From positions 868,001 to 932,000 of the forward strand of contig NZ_JAFCLG010000001.1 in the NCBI RefSeq assembly GCF_018129685.1: a stretch of 64,000 nucleotides of DNA, written 5' to 3'. A program made the position numbers and the translations under genes. Positions 1 to 10,409 of the stretch are shown here, in pieces (the stretch's first letter is position 1; every line of letters starts with the position of its first letter). This DNA comes from Bradyrhizobium manausense (GTDB taxonomy: Bacteria; Pseudomonadota; Alphaproteobacteria; Rhizobiales; Xanthobacteraceae). The notes beneath the pieces are model-generated. The model did not search any database. It was given only the letters and a program-made list of their open reading frames with translations, and was not told where the DNA came from.

Positions 1-2014
1 GCATTTCGCCGTCGGCCTCGATCTCCGGATGCTTCTCCTTCAGCAATTGAGTCGCACGCCGCATCTTGCGCGAGGAGTCGGTGTCGTAACTGCCGAAATC
101 GGAATGCGAAACGAACGCGATCTTCGGCTTGAGCGCGAAGCGCTGGACGTGGACCGCCGCGAGCGAGGCGATCTCGGCGAGCTCTTCGGCGCTTGGATTG
201 GGACGCACCTGCGTGTCGGCGATGAAGAAGGCGCCCTTGCTGGTGATCAGCAGCGCCAGCGCCGCGTAGTCGTTCACCCCCGGCGCAAAGCCGATGATCT
301 CGCGGACATGACGCAGATGATGCATGTAGCGGCCCTCGACGCCGCAGAGCATCGCATCAGCCTCCCCGCGCATGACCGCGAGCGCCGCGATGACAGTGTT
401 GTTGGTACGCACCACCGTCCGCGCCGCATCCGGCGTCACGCCGCGTCGCCCGGCGACCTCGACATAGGACTGCACATAGGAGCGGTAGCGCGGATCGTCT
501 TCGGGATTGACGAGATCAAAGTCCTTGCCGGCCCGGATCAAGAGGCCAAAGCGCTTGATGCGGGCTTCCACCACCGACGGGCGACCGACGAGGATCGGCC
601 GTGCCAGCTTCTCTTCGAGCACGACCTGGGTGGCACGCAGCACGCGCTCGTCCTCGCCTTCGGCGTAGATCACGCGCACCGGCTGGGTCTTGGCCTTGGC
701 AAACATCGGCTTCATGACGAGGCCGGAGCGGAACGCAAAGCGCTCGAGCAGCGCGGTGTATTCGTCGAAATTGGTGATGGGTCGCGTCGCAACGCCCGAC
801 TCCATCGCGGCCTTGGCCACCGCCGGCGCGATGCGCAGAATGAGCCTCGGATCAAACGGACTTGGGATCAGCGAGCCTGGACCAAAGCCTTGCGTCTCGC
901 CGGTATCGAATCCCTGCGCGACCGCGTCCGAGGGTGCCTCGCGCGCGAGCTGCGCGATGGCCTCGACGGCGGCGTGCTTCATTTCCTCGTTGATGGCGCT
1001 GGCGCCGACATCGAGCGCGCCGCGGAAGATGAAGGGGAAGCAGAGGACGTTGTTGACCTGGTTCGGATAGTCGGAGCGGCCGGTGCAGATCATCGCGTCG
1101 GGGCGCACCTTGCGCGCCTCTTCCGGCATGATCTCCGGCGTCGGGTTGGCGAGCGCCATGATCAGCGGCTTCTCGCCCATCGCCTGGGCCATCTCCGGCT
1201 TGAGCACGCCCGGTGCCGAAAGTCCGATGAAAATGTCGGCCCCGCCGATAACGTCGCCAAGCGTACGCTTGTCGGTCTTCTGCGCGTAGACCGCTTTCCA
1301 GCGGTCCATCGAGGTGTTTCGTCCCTCGTGCACGAGGCCGTCGATGTCGCAGACCCAGATGTTCTTGCGCTGCGCGCCCATCGACACCAGCAGATTGAGC
1401 GTCGCAATCGCGGCGGCCCCTGCCCCTGACGCGACGATCTTGACCTCGGAAAGCTTCTTGCCGTTCAGCTTCAGGCCGTTGGTGATGGCCGCGGCAACGA
1501 TGATCGCGGTGCCGTGCTGGTCGTCATGGAAGACCGGGATCTTCATGCGCTCCTTCAGCCGCGCCTCGATCTCGAAGCATTCGGGACCGCGAATGTCTTC
1601 CAGATTGATGCCGCCGAAGGTCGGCTCGAGCGCCGCCACCGTCTCGACCACGCGGTCGATGGTGTCGGCGGCGATCTCGATGTCGAACACGTCGATGCCG
1701 GCGAATTTCTTGAACAGGACGGCCTTACCCTCCATCACCGGCTTGGAGGCCAGCGGGCCGATATTACCGAGGCCGAGCACCGCGGTGCCGTTCGAGATCA
1801 CGGCGACCAGATTGGCGCGGATCGTCAGCGTCGCGGCCTCCGCCGGGTTCTTGGCGATCTCGGTGCAGGCGGCGGCGACTCCCGGAGAATAGGCAAGCGC
1901 GAGGTCGCGCTGGTTGGCGAGCGGCTTGCTCGCCTGGATCTCGAGTTTTCCGGGCCGTGGCAGTCGGTGATAGGCCAGCGCCGCCTGGTGGAGATCATCG
2001 GAATAGGACGACAT
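1..2014 (-). CDS. maeB: NADP-dependent malic enzyme with C-terminal phosphotransacetylase-like domain (3' end cut by window)
   Basis: Oxidatively decarboxylates malate to pyruvate in the cytoplasm, feeding pyruvate and NADPH when cells grow on C4-dicarboxylates. Reading the minus strand from the ATG at 2014 gives an open frame of 671 codons that runs off the window edge. The first ~430 residues carry the malic enzyme core ([11 protein letters not shown], then [10 protein letters not shown], then the nucleotide-binding GAGAAAIA); the rest resembles phosphate acetyltransferase, the usual hybrid MaeB layout. Such hybrids are commonly about 760 residues, so roughly the last 90-100 residues lie outside the window. 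The start follows a purine-rich AAGAGA. The PTA-like domain is known in this family as regulatory (acetyl-CoA sensing) rather than catalytic. The choice of NADP rather than NAD is inferred from the domain architecture only. Confidence 0.93.
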   Translation of the reverse strand, partial: MSSYSDDLHQAALAYHRLPRPGKLEIQASKPLANQRDLALAYSPGVAAACTEIAKNPAEAATLTIRANLVAVISNGTAVLGLGNIGPLASKPVMEGKAVLFKKFAGIDVFDIEIAADTIDRVVETVAALEPTFGGINLEDIRGPECFEIEARLKERMKIPVFHDDQHGTAIIVAAAITNGLKLNGKKLSEVKIVASGAGAAAIATLNLLVSMGAQRKNIWVCDIDGLVHEGRNTSMDRWKAVYAQKTDKRTLGDVIGGADIFIGLSAPGVLKPEMAQAMGEKPLIMALANPTPEIMPEEARKVRPDAMICTGRSDYPNQVNNVLCFPFIFRGALDVGASAINEEMKHAAVEAIAQLAREAPSDAVAQGFDTGETQGFGPGSLIPSPFDPRLILRIAPAVAKAAMESGVATRPITNFDEYTALLERFAFRSGLVMKPMFAKAKTQPVRVIYAEGEDERVLRATQVVLEEKLARPILVGRPSVVEARIKRFGLLIRAGKDFDLVNPEDDPRYRSYVQSYVEVAGRRGVTPDAARTVVRTNNTVIAALAVMRGEADAMLCGVEGRYMHHLRHVREIIGFAPGVNDYAALALLITSKGAFFIADTQVRPNPSAEELAEIASLAAVHVQRFALKPKIAFVSHSDFGSYDTDSSRKMRRATQLLKEKHPEIEADGEM

Positions 2015-2260
2015 GCGGTCTCTTGCCTCGCGTTACCGGCCTCAAAATGCAACATCCGGAGCCCTCGTCCAAGTGGACGTTATTTCCGGGTCGTGGAAAC
2101 GGGATGAAGCACGGCCAGCGCCCCGGTGGCAACATCCGATTCCGCTCCCATCAACAGGGCGAGCGGTCAAATATCTGGCAGCGCTAGCTTTCCCTGGACC
2201 GCGTGGCATTTACCGAATATGGCAGGTTGCGCAGTGCACAACGAGCAACTGGAGCTGGGA

Positions 2261-4237
2261 ATGAAACGGATCCTGATCGGCCTGATCGCAGTTGCCGTGC
2301 TCGGCCTTGGCGGGTGGTTCGGCTTCAACCTCTACGCCAAACATCGCGCCGCCGCCGAGATCGAGGCGGCATTCGACCAGATCCGCAGCCAAGGCGGCAA
2401 GGCAAGCCACGGCAAGATCGGGTTCGACCTGCCGACACGCACGCTCACGATTGAGGACATCGCGATTGATCCTGGCGAGCAGTCGCAGACGCATGTCAAG
2501 ATTGCGAATGTCAAGGCGAGTGGTGTGCGCCAAGCCGACGAGGGACAGTTTTCGGCCGATACAGTCGAGGTCTCGGGTCTCGCGTTTGCGATCGACAGCA
2601 CCGTCGGTCCATCGCCGATGAAGTCCGCCTACAATGTCCCTGACGCGATGATCCGGGATTTCACAGGCGCGATCAGGGCGCGGGCCTTGCCGACATCGAA
2701 CGCCATCATCGATCTCTATCGCTTCGGTCTCGAACAATTCAGCGGCGTGTCGGCATCCTCGATCGAGGTGCCAACCATTGCCGTCAACGTCATGGCCAGG
2801 CCGGACACGGCCAAGCCCGACGGCGGCGAATTCACCTATTCGGGTCTGGCGATGAAGAATCTCAGGCGCGGCAGGGTGGAGGCGACCAAGGCGGACCGCA
2901 TCACCTTCACGTTCAAGACCGTACAGCAGGGCAAGCCCGGCCAGTTCACGGGAGACGTGTCGAACCTGGCGGTGAGCGATTTCGACGCGAGCGGCATGCT
3001 CGCCGCGTTCGACCCTGGCAAGGCGAACGACGATAGCGTCCATCGGCTCTACAGGCAGGTTTCGGCGGGAGCCTACGCGGTGACGTCAGGCGACGTTCGT
3101 CTCGATATCGACGGCTTCTCGCTCGACGATATCGGAGTGCAGCCGTCGAAATTCCGGATGGCCGAGATGCTCGCCATGCTGCCCCAGAATCCCTCGGTGC
3201 CACCTCCACCGGCCGAGGCGCGCGAGATGATGGAGAAGCTTGCCGGATTCTATGAAGGCCTCAGCGTCGGCAAGATCGAGATCGGCAAGACGTCGATCGC
3301 GACGCCGCAAGGGACGGGCCACATCAAATTGGCCAGATACAAGGGCGGCGAAATCGCCATCGAAGGCCTCGATACGCCGACGCCGCAGGGCCAGTTCAAG
3401 ATGGAGCGCTTCGCGCTGAAATCCTTCAGTGCGGCGAACCTGATGCGCTGGACAGCGGGCCTCATCACGCCCGGGCGCCCTCCCGCGCCGGATCAGATGC
3501 TCGGGCTGTTCGGCGTGCTTGCGGGCGCAGAGATCAAGGGCGTGACGGCGCCGTTCAAGAACACCAAAAAGCTGGTCACGATCGACAGGGTGAGCCTCGA
3601 CTGGGGGCAGCTGGTCGGCTCGATCCCCAGCAAGGCCAATCTGGTCGTGAAGATGGTCACGCCCACCGACCCGACCAGTCCGGCGCAGAGGTCGCTGGTC
3701 ATGGCGGGCGTCGACAAGGTCGCGATCGACCTCGATCTCGGCGCGGCCTGGACCGAGCAGTCCGGAGCGTTCCTGCTTTCGCCGGCCACGATCGATCTCG
3801 GCAATCTGGCCAGGGCCCAGGCCCGCCTCGCGCTCGCCAACGTGTCTCGCGACATGTTCTCGCTCGATCCGGCGCAGATCATGGGCGAGGCCAAGCAGAT
3901 CGATGCCGGCGCGATCGAGCTTTCTGTGCGCGACAACGGCGTCGTCGATCTGGTCGTGGCGCAGTTCGCGCGAATTCAGAACGTCAGCCGCGACACCGCG
4001 CGCGATGCCATCGTCGCGATGATCCGCACGCAAGGCGAGCAGATCGCGGCCTCCAATCTCGATGCCAGGCCCGCGGTCGATGCGCTCGCAAGCTTCTTCG
4101 AGACGTCAGGACAGACGTTCACCATCAAGCTCACTCCGCTCGGCAAGGTGCCGGTGATGCAGCTCATCGGCCTCCTGAACACCGAGCCGGTCGTCGCGCT
4201 GGCGCAGTTCAGGATCGAGGCGTCGACGGGGCTGTAG
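2261..4237 (+). CDS. membrane-anchored protein of unknown function (658 aa)
   Basis: I do not recognise a family with certainty. The ATG at 2261 is chosen because GGAG sits just upstream and the protein then begins directly with a basic-hydrophobic anchor (residues 1-25, MKRILIGLIAVAVLGLGGWF); an earlier in-frame ATG at 2126 would bury this segment. The remaining ~630 residues should be periplasmic: they are hydrophilic, contain no cysteine, and consist of many short beta-like stretches with alternating Asp/Ile/Val, as in AsmA-like or DUF945-like envelope proteins. A role in envelope lipid or outer-membrane homeostasis would be a guess. The gene converges on aspS, with a hairpin between the two. 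It is transcribed divergently from the malic enzyme across a ~250-bp promoter region. Confidence 0.8.
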   Translation: MKRILIGLIAVAVLGLGGWFGFNLYAKHRAAAEIEAAFDQIRSQGGKASHGKIGFDLPTRTLTIEDIAIDPGEQSQTHVKIANVKASGVRQADEGQFSADTVEVSGLAFAIDSTVGPSPMKSAYNVPDAMIRDFTGAIRARALPTSNAIIDLYRFGLEQFSGVSASSIEVPTIAVNVMARPDTAKPDGGEFTYSGLAMKNLRRGRVEATKADRITFTFKTVQQGKPGQFTGDVSNLAVSDFDASGMLAAFDPGKANDDSVHRLYRQVSAGAYAVTSGDVRLDIDGFSLDDIGVQPSKFRMAEMLAMLPQNPSVPPPPAEAREMMEKLAGFYEGLSVGKIEIGKTSIATPQGTGHIKLARYKGGEIAIEGLDTPTPQGQFKMERFALKSFSAANLMRWTAGLITPGRPPAPDQMLGLFGVLAGAEIKGVTAPFKNTKKLVTIDRVSLDWGQLVGSIPSKANLVVKMVTPTDPTSPAQRSLVMAGVDKVAIDLDLGAAWTEQSGAFLLSPATIDLGNLARAQARLALANVSRDMFSLDPAQIMGEAKQIDAGAIELSVRDNGVVDLVVAQFARIQNVSRDTARDAIVAMIRTQGEQIAASNLDARPAVDALASFFETSGQTFTIKLTPLGKVPVMQLIGLLNTEPVVALAQFRIEASTGL

Positions 4238-4264
4238 GCCAGGGTCTCGTGTCGCGGACGCGCT

Positions 4265-4282
4265 GCAACGCGCGAGCGTTGC
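4265..4282. terminator. hairpin between convergent genes, possible terminator
   Basis: A perfect 7-bp stem (GCAACGC at 4265-4271, GCGTTGC at 4276-4282) with a 4-base loop lies between the stop at 4237 and the end of aspS at 4295. There is no clear T-run, so termination is only suggested by its position. Confidence 0.4.
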
Positions 4283-4294
4283 TGCGTCTCGCCC

Positions 4295-6067
4295 TCACTT
4301 CTGCGGCAGGTTCACCCGCACGTGCAACTCGCGGAGCTGCTTTGCCGTGGCTTCCGACGGCGCGCCCATCAACAGGTCCATGGCCTGCTGGTTCATCGGG
4401 AACAGCGAAATCTCGCGCAAATTCGTGGTGCCGCAGAGCAGCATGACGATGCGGTCGACGCCCGCGGCCATGCCGCCATGCGGCGGGGCGCCGTACTGGA
4501 ATGCGCGGTACATGCCGCCGAAGCGATCGACCACTTCCTGCTCGCCGTAACCTGCGATCTCGAACGCCTTCACCATCGCCTCCGGCACGTGGTTGCGGAT
4601 ACCGCCCGAGGCGATCTCGTAGCCGTTGCAGGTGATGTCGTACTGGAACGCCTTGATGGTCAGCGGGTCCTGCGACTTCAGTGCCTCGAGACCGCCCTGC
4701 GGCATCGAGAACGGGTTGTGCGAGAAGTCGACCTTCTTGTCGTCCTCGTTGTACTCGTACATCGGGAAGTCGACGATCCAGGCGAGCTCGAACCGCTCCT
4801 TGTCGGTGAGGTTCAATTCCTCGCCGACCTTGTTGCGGGCGAGGCCCGAAAACTTCCAGAACTTGTCGGGATCACCGGCAACGAAGAAGGCGGCATCGCC
4901 CTCCTTGGTGCCGATCTGCGCGCGGATCGCTGCGGTGCGCTCCGGCCCGATGTTGTTCGCCAGGGGCCCGGCGCCCTCGCCGCCTTCGCGCCACATGATG
5001 TAGCCGAGGCCGGGCTGCCCCTCGCCCTGTGCCCACGAGTTCATGCGGTCGCAGAACGCACGCGAGCCGCCGCCCGGCGCGGGGATCGCCCAGACCTGGT
5101 TCTTGGGGTCTTCGAGCATGCGCGCGAACACCTTGAAGCCGGAGCCGCGGAAGTGCTCGGAGACGTCCTGCATCTCGATCGGGTTGCGCAAATCAGGCTT
5201 GTCGCTGCCGTATTTGCGCAGCGCCTCGGCGAACGGGATGCGGCGCCAGTTCTTGCTCACCGGCTTGCCCTTCGCGAACTCTTCAAACACGCCGGTGATC
5301 ACCGGCTCCATCGCCGCGAACACGTCTTCCTGCGTGACAAAGCTCATCTCGACGTCGAGCTGGTAGAACTCGCCGGGCAGACGGTCGGCGCGCGGGTCCT
5401 CGTCGCGGAAGCAGGGCGCGATCTGGAAGTAGCGGTCGAAGCCCGACATCATCAGGAGCTGCTTGTATTGCTGCGGCGCCTGCGGCAGCGCGTAGAACTT
5501 GCCGGGATGGATGCGCGAGGGCACCAGAAAGTCGCGCGCGCCCTCCGGCGAGGACGCGGTCAGGATCGGCGTGTTGAACTCGAAGAAGCCCTGCCCCTCC
5601 ATCCGCCGGCGCATCGACTTGATGATCTCGACGCGCGTCATGATGTTCTGGTGCAGCTTCTCGCGACGCAGGTCCAGGAAGCGATATTTGAGCCTGATGT
5701 CCTCGGGATATTCCTGGTCGCCGAAGACAGGCAGCGGTAGGTCGCCGGCCGGGCCCAGCACCTCGATCTCGCTGACATAGATCTCGATCTTGCCGGTCGG
5801 CAGATCGTCATTGTCGGTGCCTTCGGGGCGGCGGCGGACCTTGCCGTCCATCTTGACCACGAATTCCGAGCGCAGCTTTTCGGCCAGCGCGAACGCCGGC
5901 GAGTCCGGGTCGACCACGCACTGGGTCAGGCCGTAATGGTCGCGCAAATCGATGAACAGCACGCCGCCATGGTCGCGAACGCGATGGACCCAGCCCGAGA
6001 GGCGGATGGTCTCGCCGATGTTGCTCTCGCGGAGCGCGCCGCATGTATGTGACCGGTAGCGATGCAT
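4295..6067 (-). CDS. aspS: aspartyl-tRNA synthetase
   Basis: Class II aminoacyl-tRNA synthetase charging tRNA(Asp) in the cytoplasm. The start at 6067 ([14 protein letters not shown]) is the usual bacterial AspRS N-terminus; a longer open frame reaches 6166 but adds unconserved sequence. At 590 residues it is the normal bacterial-type length. Order: OB-fold anticodon domain (about 1-110), catalytic core with motif 2 ([10 protein letters not shown]), inserted GAD domain (about 300-410), then motif 3 near the C-terminus ([13 protein letters not shown]). Many alphaproteobacterial AspRS also charge tRNA(Asn), with GatCAB finishing Asn-tRNA; whether this one is non-discriminating cannot be seen here. 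It is divergent from selO, with ~195 bp between the two start codons. Confidence 0.97.
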   Translation of the reverse strand: MHRYRSHTCGALRESNIGETIRLSGWVHRVRDHGGVLFIDLRDHYGLTQCVVDPDSPAFALAEKLRSEFVVKMDGKVRRRPEGTDNDDLPTGKIEIYVSEIEVLGPAGDLPLPVFGDQEYPEDIRLKYRFLDLRREKLHQNIMTRVEIIKSMRRRMEGQGFFEFNTPILTASSPEGARDFLVPSRIHPGKFYALPQAPQQYKQLLMMSGFDRYFQIAPCFRDEDPRADRLPGEFYQLDVEMSFVTQEDVFAAMEPVITGVFEEFAKGKPVSKNWRRIPFAEALRKYGSDKPDLRNPIEMQDVSEHFRGSGFKVFARMLEDPKNQVWAIPAPGGGSRAFCDRMNSWAQGEGQPGLGYIMWREGGEGAGPLANNIGPERTAAIRAQIGTKEGDAAFFVAGDPDKFWKFSGLARNKVGEELNLTDKERFELAWIVDFPMYEYNEDDKKVDFSHNPFSMPQGGLEALKSQDPLTIKAFQYDITCNGYEIASGGIRNHVPEAMVKAFEIAGYGEQEVVDRFGGMYRAFQYGAPPHGGMAAGVDRIVMLLCGTTNLREISLFPMNQQAMDLLMGAPSEATAKQLRELHVRVNLPQK

Positions 6068-6262
6068 GGTCGTCCCAAAATGATGTCTGAGGAAGCGAAT
6101 CGAACGGCCGAAAACGGCCGGTCCGAAGTTGCGGCAGGGTTTACCCCGGGCGGACCAAGGCGGCAACCAAGGGAACGGACTGTTTTGGGGTCGGAAGGCC
6201 CATTTTTGGCCAATTCAGGCGCGCGCCTTTGCCATCCGGCGTTCGAGGCCTATCTTGAAGCC

Positions 6263-7735
6263 ATGACAGTCCATTTCCCCTTCCAGAACTCGTATTCGGC
6301 GCTGCCGGACAGCTTCTTTGCCCGCGTGGCGCCGACCCCTGTGGTCGCGCCCCGGCTGATCAAGCTGAACCGCCCCTTGGCGGTCCAGCTCGGGCTCGAT
6401 CCTGACCTGCTGGAGACGGCGGAGGGCGCAGCGATCCTGGCCGGAAAGACGGTTCCATCAGGGGCCGATCCCATCGCCATGGCCTATGCCGGTCACCAGT
6501 TCGGGCATTTCGTGCCCCAGCTCGGCGACGGCCGCGCCATCCTGCTCGGCGAGGTCATCGACCTCGACGGCATCCGCCGCGACATCCAGCTCAAGGGAAG
6601 CGGCCCCACCCCGTTCTCCCGCCGCGGCGACGGCCGCGCCGCGCTCGGCCCGGTGCTGCGCGAATACATCGTCAGCGAAGCCATGTACGCGCTCGGCATC
6701 CCCACCACACGCTCGCTCGCCGCCGTCATCACCGGCGAGCATGTCATCCGCGAGACCGCGCTGCCCGGCGCCGTGCTGACGCGCGTTGCCTCCAGTCACA
6801 TCCGCGTCGGCACCTTCCAGTTCTTCGCCGCCCGCCGCGACACCGATGCGATCCGCCGGCTCGCCGATCACGTCATCGCCAGGCACTATCCCGACCTGCT
6901 TCACGCCGAGCGGCCCTATCACGCCCTGCTCGCCGGGATCGTCGCGCGCCAGGCCGAGCTGATCGCGCGCTGGCTGCTGGTCGGCTTCATCCACGGCGTG
7001 ATGAACACCGATAACTCATCGATCTCGGGCGAGACCATCGATTACGGCCCCTGCGCCTTCATGGATGCCTACAACCCGTCGCAGGTGTTCTCCTCGATCG
7101 ACGAGATGGGCCGCTACGCCTATGCCAACCAGCCGCGCATTGGCTTGTGGAATTTGACGCGGCTGGCCGAATGCCTGCTGCCGCTGTTATCCGACGACCA
7201 GGAAAAGGCGGTCGCGGAAGCGCAGGACATTCTCGGCGCCTTCTCCGAAACGTTCAGCGCCGCCTATCAGGCCGGCCTGCGCAAAAAGGTCGGCCTGTTC
7301 ACGCAGCGCGACGGCGACGAGGCGTTGATCCAGGACCTGCTTGACGCCATGGCCAAGAACCAGGCCGACTTCACCCTCACCTTCCGCAAGCTCGGTGATG
7401 CCGCAGCCGATGACGGTGCCGACGTGCGCGCCCAGTTCATGGAGCCCGCCGCCTTCGACGAATGGGCCGGACGCTGGCGCGCGCGCATCGCGCTGGAGCC
7501 GCAGAGCGCGACCGAGCGGCAAGCGGCGATGCACGCCGTCAATCCAATCTTCATCCCGCGCAACCACCGCGTCGAGGCCGTGATCCAGGCCGCGGTGAAT
7601 GACGACAATTACGCGCCGTTCGAAGAGCTGGTGAAGGTGCTGGCCAAGCCATACGAGGACCAGCCGGAGTTTGCGACGTATGCCGATCCGCCGCTGCCGG
7701 ACCAGCGGGTGTTGCAGACGTTCTGCGGGACGTGA
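6263..7735 (+). CDS. selO: SelO family protein adenylyltransferase (YdiU/UPF0061)
   Basis: Pseudokinase-fold enzyme that transfers AMP from ATP to Ser/Thr/Tyr residues of proteins; SelO links AMPylation to redox stress in the characterised bacterial and mitochondrial members. The ATG at 6263 gives [11 protein letters not shown], a typical N-terminus; the open frame extends back to 6062 across the aspS promoter without conserved sequence. At 490 residues it is family length. Conserved blocks visible are [18 protein letters not shown] (nucleotide-binding loop), [17 protein letters not shown] (metal/catalytic region) and FIPRNHRVE near residue 430. It ends in FCGT, so a cysteine sits three residues from the C-terminus, where animal SelO has selenocysteine. 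Confidence 0.94.
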   Translation: MTVHFPFQNSYSALPDSFFARVAPTPVVAPRLIKLNRPLAVQLGLDPDLLETAEGAAILAGKTVPSGADPIAMAYAGHQFGHFVPQLGDGRAILLGEVIDLDGIRRDIQLKGSGPTPFSRRGDGRAALGPVLREYIVSEAMYALGIPTTRSLAAVITGEHVIRETALPGAVLTRVASSHIRVGTFQFFAARRDTDAIRRLADHVIARHYPDLLHAERPYHALLAGIVARQAELIARWLLVGFIHGVMNTDNSSISGETIDYGPCAFMDAYNPSQVFSSIDEMGRYAYANQPRIGLWNLTRLAECLLPLLSDDQEKAVAEAQDILGAFSETFSAAYQAGLRKKVGLFTQRDGDEALIQDLLDAMAKNQADFTLTFRKLGDAAADDGADVRAQFMEPAAFDEWAGRWRARIALEPQSATERQAAMHAVNPIFIPRNHRVEAVIQAAVNDDNYAPFEELVKVLAKPYEDQPEFATYADPPLPDQRVLQTFCGT

Positions 7736-7751
7736 GCCGCAAACTCGCTGC

Positions 7752-7864
7752 GTAGGGTGGATTAGCCCGCGGCTGCGCGAAGCGCAGTCCGCAGGCGTAA
7801 TCCACCACTTCTCTCACCAAGCGGAAAATAAAGAGGTGGATTACGCTTCGCTAATCCACCCTAC
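7752..7864. repeat. pair of REP palindromes downstream of RAYT
   Basis: Two imperfect palindromes, 7752-7806 and 7835-7864, share the arms GTAGGGTGGATTA and TAATCCACCCTAC and face each other. A third copy of the same core lies at 8457-8490 on the other side of the transposase gene. This is the arrangement of a REP/BIME element mobilised by a REP-associated tyrosine transposase. Confidence 0.85.
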
Positions 7865-7887
7865 AAAGCCCGGCGCTATGGTGATCA

Positions 7888-8421
7888 TCACGCCCGTTCT
7901 CCGAACTCACCTGCGATCTTGGCGTCCCCGCCCCAATCCTCGGGAAATAATCCCGCGCGGACATCGCGGTGAAACGACGAGTACGGCCAGTCGCGCACCA
8001 TCGAGACGTGCCCGTGCTTGACGGGATTGTAATAGCAATATTCGACGTGGCGGGCGTAATCGGCCCCGTCGCGGATCAGATGCTCCCAGAAGCGGCGTTG
8101 CCAAATGCCGCGCTCGTTCCGCGCGGCACGAACGGCGCTCAGTCGTTCATTTGCTGGTAGAGCTTTCGCAAAACGCGTTTTGATCAATCGCCAGCGGACC
8201 GAGAAATTGTCGTCACCAGGCGGAAGCTTCCAGATGGCATGCAGGTGATCCGGCAGAACTACGAAAGCATCGATCTCGAAGGGATGACTCTGGCGCGTTG
8301 CCGCGACCGACTCTCGCAAGATTTCGATCTGGTCAATCAAGAGAGCCTGGCGGCGATCGAGCAGGTTCACCGTGAAGAACCAGCACCCTCCGGGAACGAA
8401 TGCGCGGCGGTAGTCGGACAT
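7888..8421 (-). CDS. REP-associated tyrosine transposase (RAYT, Y1/HUH family)
   Basis: Single-strand DNA transposase of the TnpA-REP branch of the Y1 HUH superfamily; characterised members cut and join at REP hairpins. The ATG at 8421 gives MSDYRRAFVPGGCWFFTV, the standard RAYT N-terminus. An open frame continues upstream to 8538 but its extra residues are translated from the REP palindrome at 8457-8490, so it is rejected as a start. The HUH-type metal motif is LPDHLHAIWKLP at about residues 68-79, and the probable nucleophile tyrosine is in the region EYCYYNPVKHG. Length (177 aa) is normal, with no frameshift or stop, so it may be active. REP palindromes flank both ends. A second, decayed copy of the N-terminus lies at 12936-13013. 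Confidence 0.92.
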   Translation of the reverse strand: MSDYRRAFVPGGCWFFTVNLLDRRQALLIDQIEILRESVAATRQSHPFEIDAFVVLPDHLHAIWKLPPGDDNFSVRWRLIKTRFAKALPANERLSAVRAARNERGIWQRRFWEHLIRDGADYARHVEYCYYNPVKHGHVSMVRDWPYSSFHRDVRAGLFPEDWGGDAKIAGEFGERA

Positions 8422-8456
8422 AGACCACGAATAGCTCAACTTGACGTTGACCCACA

Positions 8457-8490
8457 GTGGTGGATTACGCCTTCGGCTGATCCACCCTAC
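8457..8490. repeat. REP palindrome upstream of RAYT
   Basis: Imperfect palindrome starting GTGGTGGATTACGCC and ending GATCCACCCTAC. It shares the core of the palindromes at 7752-7864, completing the bracket around the RAYT gene. Confidence 0.85.
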
Positions 8491-8608
8491 GCAGCGGCGG
8501 TTGTGGACACGGGAACCGCTGTCATCAAACTGATACATACCCGCTCTAACGGCCTGTCAGGGCCGTCTTGCCGGAGGCGCCCATCCTCCAACAGTCCCTG
8601 ACAAGCGC

Positions 8609-9457
8609 ATGCCCTTCAAGTTCATCCACATCACCGACACGCATCTGGCGAATCCGGGCTTGACGCTCTATGGCCTCGACCCGCGCGCCCGGCTGGATGC
8701 GGCGATCGCCGACATCAACAGGCATCAGTCGGATGCCGCCTTCGCGGTCGTGACCGGCGATCTCACCCATTGGGGCGAGCCGGAAGCCTACGCCAATTTT
8801 GCCGAAGCGATGTCGGCTTTGAAGATGCCGTACATCGCCATGGTGGGCAATCACGACAAGCGCGTCGCCTGTCTCGACGGCCTGAAGGCTGCGCCGCGCG
8901 ATCCCAACGGCTTTGTCCAGGGCACCCGCACCACCGAGCACGGCCTGTTCGTCTTCCTCGACACGCTGGACGAGACCAGCCATGCCGGCGAGATGTGTGC
9001 CAAGCGCTTCGACTGGCTCGCCAAGACGCTGGCCGCCGCGCCCGCCGATCAGCAATTTGTCGTGTTCATGCATCATCCGCCGTTCCCGGTCGGCGTCCAC
9101 GCGATGGACGAGATCGCGTTGAAGCAGAGCGCGGAATTCGCCGAAGTGATCGCGCCCTATCGTGCACGGATCCGGCATCTCTTCTTCGGCCATGTGCACC
9201 GTCCGATCTTCGGCAGCTACGGCAAGATCCCGTTCTCGACGCTGCGCGGCACCAACCACCAGGTCTGGTTCGAGCTCGACTCGGGCGCGCCGCATCTGGC
9301 CAGCCATGAGCCGCCGGCCTATGGCGTCGTGCTGATCGACGATCAGAACCTCGTCGTGCACAGCCACGACTTCCTCGACACCAGTCTGCGCTTTCCGTTC
9401 GAACCGCCTGCGGGCGTGGACGGCCGCGACTATGCGCTCAATTTCCCGGCGCGATGA
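8609..9457 (+). CDS. metallophosphoesterase, probable glycerophosphodiesterase (GpdQ/CpdA-like)
   Basis: Class III cyclic-nucleotide-phosphodiesterase-type metallophosphoesterase. All metal-ligand motifs of the calcineurin-like fold are visible in order: ITDTHL (N-terminus), GDLTHW, GNHDKR, HHPPF and GHVHRP. The 282-residue length fits GpdQ/CpdA proteins. It sits immediately before sugar/glycerol-phosphate-type ABC permease genes: its TGA at 9455-9457 ends one base before the next ATG at 9459, so translation is probably coupled. By context it would split glycerophosphodiesters imported by that transporter to give glycerol-3-phosphate and an alcohol, a job done by UgpQ in E. coli. A cAMP phosphodiesterase role (CpdA) is the main alternative. 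Confidence 0.85.
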   Translation: MPFKFIHITDTHLANPGLTLYGLDPRARLDAAIADINRHQSDAAFAVVTGDLTHWGEPEAYANFAEAMSALKMPYIAMVGNHDKRVACLDGLKAAPRDPNGFVQGTRTTEHGLFVFLDTLDETSHAGEMCAKRFDWLAKTLAAAPADQQFVVFMHHPPFPVGVHAMDEIALKQSAEFAEVIAPYRARIRHLFFGHVHRPIFGSYGKIPFSTLRGTNHQVWFELDSGAPHLASHEPPAYGVVLIDDQNLVVHSHDFLDTSLRFPFEPPAGVDGRDYALNFPAR

Positions 9458-9458
9458 C

Positions 9459-10409
9459 ATGAGCCTCGCTGAACCCGCGACTCTTCCGGTCGCGACCTCA
9501 GCGCCGCCGCGCCTGAACATCTTGAAGCGGTTCACGACCCGCTTCAGAACCTCGCTGCCGGCCTATCTGCTGTTGCTGCCCTCGCTGATCTTCCTCGCGC
9601 TGTTCACTTACGGCGCGATGGGACGCGTGGTCATCGACGCGCTGTATCAGCGCGCGACGCCGAAGGCGCCGCTGCGTTTCGTCGGCCTCGACAACATCAC
9701 CGCGGTGCTGGCCGACCCCGCCTTCACCGGCGCCGTCGTCAACAACCTCATCTACGCCTTGGGCACCGCGGTCCCGAGCATCGGCCTCGCGCTGTTGTTC
9801 GCGCTGGCGCTTGCGCGCACCAATGCCGTGACCAGCGCGCTGCGCGCCGCGCTGTTCCTGCCGGTGCTGATCCCGATGGTCGCAGCATCCGCGCTGTTCC
9901 TGTTCATCTTCCTGCCCAATGTCGGCCTGCTCGATTACTACATCGGCCGGCTGCTTCCGGTGCTGCCGAACTGGCTCGGCGATCCCGACATCGCACTCTA
10001 CGCGATCATGATCATCACGATCTGGAAGAACGCCGGCTACTACATGCTGTTCTTCCTTGCCGGCCTCCAGTCCGTGCCCGAGGACGTGATGGAGGCTGCG
10101 CATCTCGACGGCGCCGGCCCCTTCTCGCGGCTGCGTTACATCATCCTGCCGGAGCTCAAGCCCACCTTCCTGTTCGTGATCGTGATCGCGACGCTGAATG
10201 CGGTGACGCAGGTCGACCACGTCTTCGTCATGACCAAGGGCGGACCGTCGAACGCGACCAATTTGGTGCTGTTCTACATCTACCAGCAGGCCGTCGAGCA
10301 TTACGACATCGGCATGGCTTCGGCGGCAACGCTGCTGACGCTCGCCGCCTTGATGAGCCTCACCGCGCTGTCCTTCCGCACCATGGCGAAGCGCGAGGGC
10401 GGGTCATGA
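9459..10409 (+). CDS. ugpA: ABC transporter permease, UgpA-like
   Basis: Inner-membrane permease of the MalF/UgpA branch of carbohydrate ABC importers. About six membrane helices are visible, starting near residue 25 (YLLLLPSLIFLALFTYG), and the EAA loop that contacts the ATPase is present (EAAHLDGAGPFSRLRYIILP). The ATG at 9459 is preferred because it couples to the preceding stop; an in-frame ATG nine codons upstream (9432) is possible. It overlaps the next permease by 4 bp (ATGA). Assignment to glycerol-3-phosphate transport rests on the neighbouring phosphodiesterase and the binding protein, so other glycerol-phosphate diesters or polyols are possible substrates. Confidence 0.86.
   Translation: MSLAEPATLPVATSAPPRLNILKRFTTRFRTSLPAYLLLLPSLIFLALFTYGAMGRVVIDALYQRATPKAPLRFVGLDNITAVLADPAFTGAVVNNLIYALGTAVPSIGLALLFALALARTNAVTSALRAALFLPVLIPMVAASALFLFIFLPNVGLLDYYIGRLLPVLPNWLGDPDIALYAIMIITIWKNAGYYMLFFLAGLQSVPEDVMEAAHLDGAGPFSRLRYIILPELKPTFLFVIVIATLNAVTQVDHVFVMTKGGPSNATNLVLFYIYQQAVEHYDIGMASAATLLTLAALMSLTALSFRTMAKREGGS

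Noticed and set aside
4322..5740. 472-codon frame antisense to aspS
   Set aside because: Arg/Glu/His-rich shadow; aspS is certain on the other strand.
8422..8538. Longer RAYT protein starting at 8538
   Set aside because: The extra residues are translated from a REP palindrome; the family N-terminus begins at 8421.
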